Positions 1 through 8,279 of a DNA stretch of 64,000 nucleotides are shown one piece after another. The notes under the pieces were generated by a model. The model had not been told where the DNA came from, searched no databases, and saw only the letters and a list, made by a program, of their open reading frames with translations. The DNA comes from Neptunomonas phycophila (GTDB taxonomy: Bacteria > Pseudomonadota > Gammaproteobacteria > Pseudomonadales > Balneatricaceae), in contig NZ_MRCI01000001.1 of NCBI RefSeq assembly GCF_001922575.1, positions 124,001 through 188,000 of the forward strand. The letters are read 5' to 3'. Made by a program: the position numbers and the translations under genes. The first letter of the stretch is position 1. Each line of letters opens with the position of its first letter.

Positions 1-1553
1 TGACTAAAAGCGTGGTTAATAGCGTTTTCGATAAAGTTTTGTATAACCTGCGATAGAATCCCTGGGTGGCTGTAAAGTTTTAGTTGGGCTGGGTAGTCTG
101 TTATTAGCTCGATATTCGCGTTTTTAATCAAAGAATGTAAGCTGGTAAGCAAGTCTTGAATAGGCTCATCCAGCGTAAATTCAGTGATGTCTTCAGAATT
201 CCTATCCACGGCTAAGCGCTTAAAGCTTTTAATGAGTTTAGATGCTTGCTTTAAATTATGTTCAGTTAGTTGCAAGCCTGATTCGGCGTTGTTGACGTAT
301 TGGTCTAAATCACTGCGTTTAAGCCCTGAATTGATGGCTTCTTGAAGCTCGTGAAGTTGGCGCTGCAGCGTACTGACCGAGATTAACGCGCCGCCAGTAG
401 GTGTGTTTAATTCATGGGCTACTCCGGCAACCATCATTCCAAGCGAAGAGAGTTTTTGGCTTTCGGCAAGTTCTTCTATCAATAGGTTTTGTTGCTCATG
501 AGCAGCTTGTAGTGCTTGGAAAGTAGTTTCAAGTTTACTTTTTTCCTTCTGTAAAGTGCGATGCAGCATCTGGAAGGATTGATTGTTTTTATAGAGACGG
601 TAAATGATAAATAAACCAATGCCGAGAACCCCAAAAGCAAACTGCCCTATCATGATCTGTTGAGAGTATTTTATGTTGGAAAGCACTTCAGGCTTTGACG
701 CGACAGCAATTGTGAGTATTTCTCGGTTAAATGTCTCTTGGTGCTCTCTAAGGGCAACAGTTCTTCTTAGGTATTGCCATAGTTGGTTGTTGAGAACGAA
801 GCTCCCTTCGGCTGGGCCGAGTGTTAATTTGTTCCACGCTTGAGGGTATTTCTTTGAGAAATGAAACGCATGCTTATCTTCTGAGTTGATCTCAGGGGGA
901 GGGACTAGTTTGCGTTTTCCTGCTCCCGTAATAAGAAACGTATCGAAGCGTTCGCTTTGGGCGCTCAGTAGGTTCTGAGTGGGAGGGGTTAGGTTAAACC
1001 TAATAATAAATAGGCCGGAATGAAGCCCTTCTGATTCGGTTGAGGTAACTGTTGATAGGATGTAATAGCGGTTTTCCTCATTTAATAATATGGCCGGCGC
1101 TATGGTGGTTGGCGCGCGTCTGGCTGCAGACATAAAAGCGTCGCCATACCTATCATTAGGGGTATTGTTTTCTTGGGTAGAGGTGGCGTTTAGATGGATT
1201 TGTACTTGCCCGTCGGAAGCTAACCAGGTTATTTCGGTTATAAATGGTGAGATGCTTTGGAAATGGGCAAATTCTTTAAGCACATGCTTTTGGTTGATAG
1301 GGGTTGTATTCAATAGCCCATCTTGGGTAAGCAGCCTTCTTTTGAGTAATAGGGTTATGTTTTCGATGTTGCCAAATTCATAGGCCAACGCTTTGGTTGT
1401 ATTGTAGACTTGTTGCGTTAGCTGTCCTTCAAGTTGTTGAATTTGAGCTTGAACTCGACTCTGATAGATAATAAAGCTGCCCACGATGCTCACGGCTAAT
1501 AACAAGATAGCCATCAGAATCAAAGAAGCCGAAAACCGTTTGGGCTCTTGCAC
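1..1553 (-). CDS. Membrane sensor histidine kinase (3' end missing)
   Basis: This is a sensor kinase cut off by the left edge; about 517 residues are visible and the reading frame is open throughout. A GTG start at 1551-1553 lies just after the stop of the upstream response regulator gene, preceded by AAGGG. I see an N-terminal membrane segment (about residues 6-28), a periplasmic region of about 260 residues with no domain I recognise, a second membrane segment near residue 300, a coiled-coil linker, and a HisKA H-box reading AGVAHELNTP with the phosphoacceptor His near residue 380. The N-box (NFIENAINHAF) is the last thing before the edge, so the ATP-binding domain is incomplete. It should phosphorylate the adjacent DUF3369-EAL regulator. 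The signal is unknown. Confidence 0.9.
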   Translation of the reverse strand, partial: MQEPKRFSASLILMAILLLAVSIVGSFIIYQSRVQAQIQQLEGQLTQQVYNTTKALAYEFGNIENITLLLKRRLLTQDGLLNTTPINQKHVLKEFAHFQSISPFITEITWLASDGQVQIHLNATSTQENNTPNDRYGDAFMSAARRAPTTIAPAILLNEENRYYILSTVTSTESEGLHSGLFIIRFNLTPPTQNLLSAQSERFDTFLITGAGKRKLVPPPEINSEDKHAFHFSKKYPQAWNKLTLGPAEGSFVLNNQLWQYLRRTVALREHQETFNREILTIAVASKPEVLSNIKYSQQIMIGQFAFGVLGIGLFIIYRLYKNNQSFQMLHRTLQKEKSKLETTFQALQAAHEQQNLLIEELAESQKLSSLGMMVAGVAHELNTPTGGALISVSTLQRQLHELQEAINSGLKRSDLDQYVNNAESGLQLTEHNLKQASKLIKSFKRLAVDRNSEDITEFTLDEPIQDLLTSLHSLIKNANIELITDYPAQLKLYSHPGILSQVIQNFIENAINHAFS

Positions 1554-1557
1554 CCTT

Positions 1558-3795
1558 CTACCCTTTTGGTGCTTGTTTGTTATGAAGTTTGACCCATTGT
1601 ATGGCGCTGTCTACAGACATGGGACGTGAAAATAAATAGCCTTGGCCAGAGGGACAGTTCATCTGTTTGAGGCGTTCAGCTTGCTCTGGCGTTTCGATGC
1701 CTTCAGCAATTACATCTAAATCAAAAAAGCGACCTAGGTGAAGAATCATATCCACAACTTTTTCGTCGGCTTCAGATAGTGTCAATTTTTGAATAAAGCT
1801 GCGATCAATCTTTAGGCCTGTGGCTGCTAGGTCAGTAATGTAAGCGAGCGATGAGTAGCCAGTGCCAAAATCATCGAGGCTCACTTTCATGCCCATTTCT
1901 ATCATTGAGCGCAGTTGCGGTGCTATGACATGGTAGTCCCGCATTGCTTTGGTTTCTGTTATCTCAAGCTCTATTTGGTTGGGGTTTATGTGATATTCAT
2001 CGAGTATTTCAAAGAGTTTGTGACGATAATCGTTGTTGAGTAAATCGGGGGCTGAAGCATTAATAGCAATAGGGTAACTTACGCCTGCTTTCGTCATTTT
2101 TTGGATAGCTTGGGCCACTTTTTCGGCAACCAGTAAATCCAGCTTCGTTATGAGGCCAGAAGTCTCTGCTAAGAGTATAAAGGTATCAGGAGGAATCCTT
2201 TCGTTGTTAAGCTCCCAGCGGGCTAGTGCTTCAAAACCTGTGATTGAGCCGGAATGTAAATTTATTTTGGGTTGGATTTCTATAAATATGGACTGCTGAT
2301 GGATCGCGTTGCGTAGTTCGCTTAGTAGTTTAGCGCGCGTAGAAATATCACTTTCCATATGTGATTCGAAGCGCAGATAATTAAGCTTTTCTCGGTTGGC
2401 TATTAATACGGTCCCTTCTGCGAGGCGTAATAACCGATCTGCTTCGCGTATTGGCTGGTTACTATTTACGCTAACATCCAGAATGCCTACGGTGGTTGAT
2501 AAGCTGTGTCCGGCTCCGCTTATGGTAAATGAAGGCGTAAGCAGTTGTTCAAAGAAAGCCGCATCATGGGGTGATGTATTGTTGAGCAATAAGCCAATGC
2601 TATCTTGGGAAATAATAGCAATGGGTTCTAAGGGACGAGTAGTGGATTTTAACCGTTCGTAAATGCTGCGTAATAGATCGCTGCAGAATTCTTCGCCAAA
2701 GGTTAGGGTAAGGTCGTTGAAGTCATCAATCTTCACAACGCCGATGATCGCTGTTCGTTTGTCTTGTTCGCTCGTATTGTCGATTGATCGTAAAAAGTGA
2801 TTGCGGTTAGGAATCCCCAATGTTGCATGGGTATAGGCAAGCTCGCTTAGCCGACTATTGAGCGCGAGATTTGTGAAACCATTGCTGATGTTGGTGCTAA
2901 AGACTTCAAGTAAATAGGTTTCATGTTCGCTTAACGCACGTTCCGTGTTTACCATAATAATGTAGGCTTTATCGTGTATCTGCTTATTCTCAAAATAAAG
3001 AATGGATACATTATTGCCAAAAATATGCTGCCTCTGCCAAGAGGCCGCTTGGAATAGCGTTAAGAGGGGCTTGTCGGTAATCGACGATAGAGGCTGCTGT
3101 TGATAAATGGCGTATTTACCGGTCGCCGCCAAAATACACGCTTTATCCAAAGGTACTTTGCTGCGATTAATAAGGCTGCACACAATGCCTTCATCTTCGA
3201 CACCAAGCAGCCGGCTAATTTCTTCAAGTAAAACTTGGGTGAATTCCTGCAAGTTACGTTTGAAACTGAGCTGCTGACTGGCGTCAATAACCATCTGCAA
3301 ACCTTGTTTTGCGCGGTTTAGCTCTTGGAGGTGGTTCCAGGTTCGAATATTGCCTGCAATAATGGTTTGCAGAAAGTCGCTCGAAAGGTCCGATTTACAC
3401 CAGTAGTCATCGATATCGTAGCGTTTCATTACATCATTACGAGGAGCCATGCTTGGCTGGCCTGTGAGTAAAACAATGCGTACGTTGGCATTGCCCAACA
3501 CTTCGCGAATAGTACCAACGAGTTTGAGCCCCGCATCGTCTGTTTCCATGACCACATCTAATAGAATCACACTTAGGTCTGGATTAGTCGCTATGATATC
3601 AGCCGCTTCGCTTGCTGAGTTGGCTTTCAATAGCACAATAGAGCGATCGAATATTCGCTGATTTTCTAGAGCAAAAGCGAGCGACGCTTGATACGCCGAA
3701 TCGTCTTCGACGCTCAGGATTTTCCAATGATCCGTTTTGGAGTGCCTTGGCGTGCTATCTTCTTGCGTAAAGCTAAATAACGACTCGCTTGACAT
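1558..3795 (-). CDS. Response regulator with DUF3369, degenerate GGDEF and EAL domains
   Basis: Predicted cyclic-di-GMP phosphodiesterase controlled by phosphorylation. Domains in order: receiver (about 25-150; acidic pocket EDD at 30-32, phosphoacceptor D80, conserved Thr in LLTGQ and Lys in DDYWCK), DUF3369 (about 160-310), GGDEF (about 330-480) and EAL (about 500-735). The GGDEF signature is replaced by SQDSIG, so cyclase activity is unlikely. The EAL domain keeps EALAR, ELEITE, DDFGTGYSS, LKIDRSF and AEGIET, so it is probably active. The ATG has a strong GGAGG site. The gene is followed 4 bases later by its likely partner kinase. DUF3369 regulators usually end in HD-GYP, which makes this architecture a variant. 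No DNA-binding domain is present. Confidence 0.93.
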   Translation of the reverse strand: MSSESLFSFTQEDSTPRHSKTDHWKILSVEDDSAYQASLAFALENQRIFDRSIVLLKANSASEAADIIATNPDLSVILLDVVMETDDAGLKLVGTIREVLGNANVRIVLLTGQPSMAPRNDVMKRYDIDDYWCKSDLSSDFLQTIIAGNIRTWNHLQELNRAKQGLQMVIDASQQLSFKRNLQEFTQVLLEEISRLLGVEDEGIVCSLINRSKVPLDKACILAATGKYAIYQQQPLSSITDKPLLTLFQAASWQRQHIFGNNVSILYFENKQIHDKAYIIMVNTERALSEHETYLLEVFSTNISNGFTNLALNSRLSELAYTHATLGIPNRNHFLRSIDNTSEQDKRTAIIGVVKIDDFNDLTLTFGEEFCSDLLRSIYERLKSTTRPLEPIAIISQDSIGLLLNNTSPHDAAFFEQLLTPSFTISGAGHSLSTTVGILDVSVNSNQPIREADRLLRLAEGTVLIANREKLNYLRFESHMESDISTRAKLLSELRNAIHQQSIFIEIQPKINLHSGSITGFEALARWELNNERIPPDTFILLAETSGLITKLDLLVAEKVAQAIQKMTKAGVSYPIAINASAPDLLNNDYRHKLFEILDEYHINPNQIELEITETKAMRDYHVIAPQLRSMIEMGMKVSLDDFGTGYSSLAYITDLAATGLKIDRSFIQKLTLSEADEKVVDMILHLGRFFDLDVIAEGIETPEQAERLKQMNCPSGQGYLFSRPMSVDSAIQWVKLHNKQAPKG

Positions 3796-3885
3796 GCAAG
3801 CCTCCTTCGTTATGAATTCATTTTTTTATTACACTATGAGTATAGTTTAGCTTTGTTAAGTTATCATTCAGAGATGGGTGTCAGG

Positions 3886-4113
3886 TCATTCAGCGGGCTT
3901 GTAACGAGCAGCACTGATGATGCAGATCAAGTGAATAATCGCTGCGAAAATTGCAGGAATGACTAAAATGTAAAATGCATACCCAAGGGAGATGATGATG
4001 AAATACATAATAGCGGCTAACAATCGCCCTTGGATTAGATGCCCTAAACCGGGAACAAAAACATTACAAAGTGCGGCGATTACATTGCCTGCACTTCCTT
4101 GTTGCTGACTCAT
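3886..4113 (-). CDS. Small hydrophobic membrane protein, function unknown
   Basis: A 75-residue protein starting MSQQQGSAGN, with the start chosen at 4113 because AAAGGA lies six bases upstream; a longer frame reaches 4143 without such a site. A motif PGLGHLIQGR (about residues 21-30) precedes two predicted membrane helices (about 31-47 and 49-66). The turn motif resembles that of TM2-type small membrane proteins (PGLGQxYxG), but I cannot assign it firmly. It lies between the response regulator gene and a divergently transcribed EAL-HDOD gene and may be monocistronic. No function is proposed. Confidence 0.7.
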   Translation of the reverse strand: MSQQQGSAGNVIAALCNVFVPGLGHLIQGRLLAAIMYFIIISLGYAFYILVIPAIFAAIIHLICIISAARYKPAE

Positions 4114-4257
4114 GGTGATTCCTTTGTTGAACTGTACATGCAACGAGAGTGCTAGATAGCTGAAAAACTGTCAACTGAACACGTAACATTGATCGCTCAA
4201 TTTAGTTACTTTAAGGTCGATAACTCGTACAAGCGTTAGATTTATTTGGAGATATTT

Positions 4258-5496
4258 GTGTTAACTACGCCCGCTGGTCTGGATGCAGACGATACACTTG
4301 ATGTGCTGATGGCTCGTCAGCCTATTTATTCTAAAAATCAGGATATCATTGCGTTTGAACTGCTTTTTAGAAGTGCGAACGGTACTGACATCGCGAGCAT
4401 TGGTGATGATGCTGCCACGCTGGATGTTATAACAAACAGTTATGCGAGCCTTTCTGTCGGTAAACAAAATCAACATCTGCCTTGTTACATCAAGGTTACC
4501 GACAAAATACTGTTGAACGATCAGCTCCCTGAACTGCCGCCTAACTTATTTGTGCTAGAGATCTTGGGGCGCTCAACAATTACACCGGAATTTATTCAGA
4601 AGGTAAGTGATTACGCCAAGCGTGGTTACCGTATTGTACTCGCAGACTATGACCCGAGTGATCTTCGTTTCGATCCTCTGTTAAATACGGTCCATGTCGT
4701 CAAGCTTGATATCCAATTATTAGGGTTGGCCAACATACCGAGTATTGTTCAACGTTTGCGCCCTTATCAACTCGATTTGCTAGCGGATAAAGTTGAAACA
4801 AAAGAAGAGTTTAGACAGTGCTTAGAGATAGGGTTCTCTCAATACCAGGGGTATTTCTTGAGCCGCCCCGAACCCGTTAAAGGGCGAAAGATCCGCGGTA
4901 ATAAAGTCATTTTGCTGCAAATGCTGGCCGAGCTAAACCGTGAGGGCGCTACGGGCGATAGTTTGGAGCAAATAGCTATTAATGATGCGGCGTTAACTTA
5001 CAAAATTTTAAAAGTGGTCAACTCTGCTGCATTCAAAACGCCAAAAGAAATTTCCTCGTTATCGCATGCCATTATGCTTTTGGGCATGGAGCAAATGCGA
5101 CGTTGGGTTCTTCTGTTCCTTACGACAGCTCAAGACGGAACCCCTAATGCGCTGACACGCAATTTATTGGTGCGTGGCCGTATGTGCGAGCTGCTGGCAT
5201 CAATGCAAGGTTATGATGATTCACTCAACTTTTTTGTGGTGGGCTTGCTGTCGCAAATAGATGCTCTGTTTGATCAGGCAATGCCTGATTTGTTAGAAGG
5301 CATTCCTATTCAGAAAGAGATTAAACAAGCTATTCTCAAGCATGAAGGCGTACTTGGCTCTGTGCTAGAAGAAGTAGTGCATTATGAACGAGGTGAGTTT
5401 AACCAGTTAAGTGGAGCCTTGCCGCAGCCTTATTATGAAGTAGCGTATCGTCACAGCCTGAAGTGGTCTGATAATGTGATGGGAACCCTCGTATGA
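4258..5496 (+). CDS. EAL-HDOD signalling protein, likely inactive EAL
   Basis: A 412-residue protein of the CdgJ/YuxH type. The N-terminal EAL-like domain (about 14-200) has lost key residues: EAL reads ELL in AFELLFR, and the metal-binding DDFG segment reads ADYDPSD, so c-di-GMP hydrolysis is unlikely. The C-terminal HDOD domain (about 205-395) shows the typical LTYKILKVVNSAAF segment and the helix around HAIMLLGMEQMRRWVLL. Such proteins act as signalling scaffolds, often in motility control. I chose GTG at 4258 because GGAGA lies five bases before it; a TTG at 4246 in the same frame has no such site. The stop overlaps a mini-ORF that runs into the next gene. Confidence 0.92.
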   Translation: MLTTPAGLDADDTLDVLMARQPIYSKNQDIIAFELLFRSANGTDIASIGDDAATLDVITNSYASLSVGKQNQHLPCYIKVTDKILLNDQLPELPPNLFVLEILGRSTITPEFIQKVSDYAKRGYRIVLADYDPSDLRFDPLLNTVHVVKLDIQLLGLANIPSIVQRLRPYQLDLLADKVETKEEFRQCLEIGFSQYQGYFLSRPEPVKGRKIRGNKVILLQMLAELNREGATGDSLEQIAINDAALTYKILKVVNSAAFKTPKEISSLSHAIMLLGMEQMRRWVLLFLTTAQDGTPNALTRNLLVRGRMCELLASMQGYDDSLNFFVVGLLSQIDALFDQAMPDLLEGIPIQKEIKQAILKHEGVLGSVLEEVVHYERGEFNQLSGALPQPYYEVAYRHSLKWSDNVMGTLV

Positions 5497-5531
5497 CATT
5501 GCTGTTGGTGGCAGGTTTAGGTGTTAATTAA
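5493..5531 (+). other. 12-codon mini-ORF bridging two c-di-GMP genes
   Basis: ATG at 5493-5495 overlaps the stop of the EAL-HDOD gene (ATGA), and the TAA at 5529-5531 overlaps the ATG of the next gene (TAATG). The predicted peptide is MTLLLVAGLGVN. This geometry would let ribosomes pass from one large gene to the next by termination-reinitiation. Whether it is translated, a remnant of a longer gene, or chance cannot be decided from sequence. Confidence 0.3.
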
Positions 5532-8179
5532 TGCAACACATTAAGTTTGCTTTGGTTAGGTTGTTAGCGCCTTTGTTGTTAGTTTGCGTCATCTTAGCGG
5601 TCGTTGTTGAGTGGTTAGTGTTGCCTTATGTGGAACAGTCATTAATACGTGAACATGATGAGCAGTTGAGCTCATTAATGGTGCGCTATATTGACCAACT
5701 GCACAAAACCGCCGAAGGAGTCCCATTAGATGAGCTGCTCACTGAGTCGGCTTTAAATCCTGCCTTGGATATGGCCGTGGAAAGGCGCACTAATGATGGC
5801 AGTAGTGATACGTACTCCTCATTATCGGATGATTATCATCTGGTGATTATTCCCATTGAGGATACGCCTTTTCAGTTAAGCAGCCCGGTATATAGAGAGC
5901 CTATCTTAAAAAAAGCTCGGCACTACGTATGGATAGTGGAGGGAGCAGTAGTAGGCACTTTGCTTATTTTTGGGCTTTTGGGCGTTGTGGTTTTTCAGCG
6001 CTTAGTTTTAAAGCCGATGTCATCGACTTTTTCGTTACTACGAGAATCTCTCGGGCATCAGCGCCAACAGCTTGAAGAGCAAAACAACCTGTATCGTGCA
6101 GTGGAAAGTCGCCTCGAAGAGTCGCAAGAAATAGCACGTTTAGGGTGTTGGGAGTGGGATGCAACCACACGCCAATTTTGGTGTTCGCGAAGCCTCATGG
6201 ATGTGCTGAGACCTCAAGTGCCAGAGCCTGAGACGCTTGATCAATTTTTTTATCATGTCCATCCTGCTGACCGTTATGAATTGAACAAGCGCTTTGAGGG
6301 GATTTTGACTGTTGGTGGCCGCCTAGATTTAAACTTTCGAGTGATGAGCGAAGATGAGTCTCCGCGCCATATACACTTGGTCGCTCAGGCATTCAGAGAA
6401 AACCAAAAAATTATTAAGGTAACCGGCACCTGTCAGGATTTCTCCTATCGCAAGCAAATCGAGTCCTCACTTCAGCAGTTATCAAGTGCTATCACTTACA
6501 GTGGCTCAAGCGTCATCATCATCGATGTTATCGGTGCTATAGAGTACGTTAATCCAAAATATACCGAGTCCACAGGCTATACACTAGACGAGCTAAAAGG
6601 GACGCAGCCAGACTTATTAAGTCGTAAGTGGATCAGTGCCGATCGTTACGAGGCCTTATGGCAGTGCGTGCTATCAGGGCAGCACTGGCGCGGTGAATTG
6701 CAAAGCCGCTGTAAAAATGGCGAAATGTTCTGGTCACTGGTTTCCATTTCTCCTATCCATAATGAATATAAAGAACTCACTCATTTTGTCATAGTGTGTG
6801 AAGACGTTAGCGAGCTGAAAGACGCTCATGCACAGATGGAACGCTTAGCGTTATACGATGAGCTAACAGGCTTACCGAACCGCCGGTTCTTCTTTAGGCA
6901 GCTGTCAGAGCTTATTGATGTTGCAAACCCAGAAGATCCCGCTGTAGTCATGCTTCTGGATCTTGATTACTTTAAAACAATTAACGATACCCAAGGCCAC
7001 AATGTGGGGGATCAATTGTTGATTCAGGTTGCTCAACGTCTAGTAGATACCTTACATGACGATGATGTGGCAGCACGGTTGGGGGGGGATGAATTCGCCA
7101 TTATTGTGCACCCCATTAAAGACACCAATCATATTGATAAAGTGGCCCGCAAAATCTTAAATGCTATTTCACAGCCTTTTCTTATTAATGGCTTAGAGCT
7201 ACAAATTAGTACGAGCTTAGGGATGGCGTGTTTACCCAAAGATGGGAACTCATCAGAAACCTTACTCAAACATGCGGATTTGGCCATGTACCAAGCTAAG
7301 GAAATGGGCCGGAACCAGTACCGGAGCTTTACAGAAAGCTTGCATGATCAATTGCAAACTTACTTGCAGTTTTCGCGGGAAATGCCTAAAGCGCTTGAAG
7401 CAGATCATTTTTGCCTGCTCTATCAGCCGCAGGTTGATTTGAGTACAGGTTCGATCGTGAGTGTCGAGGCGTTGATTCGTTGGGAGCATCCAGAGCTAGG
7501 TATAGTATCGCCGAATGAGTTTATACCCGTCGCCGAAGAAACCGGATTTATTGTGACTTTAGGGCGGTGGGTATTTGCCACAGCATGCGAGATGATTCAT
7601 CGCTTAAACAGCCGTACTGAAACACCTATACGGATAGCAATTAACTTGTCATCTCGGCAGTTTAGAGATCCAGGCTTACTTGATATGGTTCGAGATATTA
7701 TTGAAGAATATCAGGTTGATCCTGGCTGGATTGAAGTGGAAATTACTGAATCCTTGCTCATGCAAGATATTTCATCGGCTATTGAAACACTAACAGAGCT
7801 GCAAGCATTGGGGCTTACGATAGCCATTGATGATTTTGGCATCGGGTATTCGTCCTTTAACTACCTTAAAACATTACCTATCAACGTGTTAAAGGTCGAT
7901 AGAGAATTTATTAAGGACATTCCTAATCACCAAGATGACATGGAAATTACGGCCGCTATTATATCGATGGCTCATCGTCTAAATTTGACGGTGGTCGCTG
8001 AAGGAATAGAAACTGATGTGCAGCGTCGTTTTTTAGAGGAACAACGTTGTAATGTTGGGCAGGGGTATTTGTTTAGCAGACCAGTGACTTACGAGAATTT
8101 GGTGTCCTTACTTGAAGTGCCGGGGGCGACTCAAGAAAGTGCTAAAGGGGCCATTATTCCAGTGATCAAAGAATCGTGA
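5531..8179 (+). CDS. Membrane PAS-PAS-GGDEF-EAL bifunctional c-di-GMP protein
   Basis: An 882-residue inner-membrane protein with two membrane helices (about 8-30 and 133-158) flanking a short periplasmic loop, then a coiled coil, two PAS folds (about 195-305 and 315-430), GGDEF (about 440-605) and EAL (about 615-865). The cyclase motif RLGGDEF is intact. The EAL domain keeps VEALIRW, DDFGIGYSSF, LKVDREF and AEGIET. Both synthesis and breakdown of c-di-GMP are therefore possible on sequence grounds. It is translationally close to the EAL-HDOD gene through TAATG. The two Gly codons and their neighbours in the GGDEF motif form an uninterrupted run of eight G (7081-7088), a possible slippage site. 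A hairpin terminator follows. Confidence 0.95.
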   Translation: MQHIKFALVRLLAPLLLVCVILAVVVEWLVLPYVEQSLIREHDEQLSSLMVRYIDQLHKTAEGVPLDELLTESALNPALDMAVERRTNDGSSDTYSSLSDDYHLVIIPIEDTPFQLSSPVYREPILKKARHYVWIVEGAVVGTLLIFGLLGVVVFQRLVLKPMSSTFSLLRESLGHQRQQLEEQNNLYRAVESRLEESQEIARLGCWEWDATTRQFWCSRSLMDVLRPQVPEPETLDQFFYHVHPADRYELNKRFEGILTVGGRLDLNFRVMSEDESPRHIHLVAQAFRENQKIIKVTGTCQDFSYRKQIESSLQQLSSAITYSGSSVIIIDVIGAIEYVNPKYTESTGYTLDELKGTQPDLLSRKWISADRYEALWQCVLSGQHWRGELQSRCKNGEMFWSLVSISPIHNEYKELTHFVIVCEDVSELKDAHAQMERLALYDELTGLPNRRFFFRQLSELIDVANPEDPAVVMLLDLDYFKTINDTQGHNVGDQLLIQVAQRLVDTLHDDDVAARLGGDEFAIIVHPIKDTNHIDKVARKILNAISQPFLINGLELQISTSLGMACLPKDGNSSETLLKHADLAMYQAKEMGRNQYRSFTESLHDQLQTYLQFSREMPKALEADHFCLLYQPQVDLSTGSIVSVEALIRWEHPELGIVSPNEFIPVAEETGFIVTLGRWVFATACEMIHRLNSRTETPIRIAINLSSRQFRDPGLLDMVRDIIEEYQVDPGWIEVEITESLLMQDISSAIETLTELQALGLTIAIDDFGIGYSSFNYLKTLPINVLKVDREFIKDIPNHQDDMEITAAIISMAHRLNLTVVAEGIETDVQRRFLEEQRCNVGQGYLFSRPVTYENLVSLLEVPGATQESAKGAIIPVIKES

Positions 8180-8209
8180 TTGGCTAACTCAGCGTGTAGC
8201 GCAAAGAAA

Positions 8210-8235
8210 AAACGGAAAGCCTAGGCTTTCCGTTT
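8210..8235. terminator. Bidirectional intrinsic terminator
   Basis: A perfect inverted repeat with core ACGGAAAGCCT/AGGCTTTCCGT, flanked by A on the left and T on the right. It lies between the convergent PAS-GGDEF-EAL gene and ilvD and can serve both. Confidence 0.75.
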
Positions 8236-8279
8236 GTGTCAATGAGCCGCTGCAAGTAGGCGGCCCATTAATAGTGCGG

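Noticed and set aside
1090-1383. A 97-codon frame on the plus strand inside the left-edge kinase gene
   Set aside because: It is antisense to a clear histidine kinase sensor domain whose frame is open over the entire stretch.
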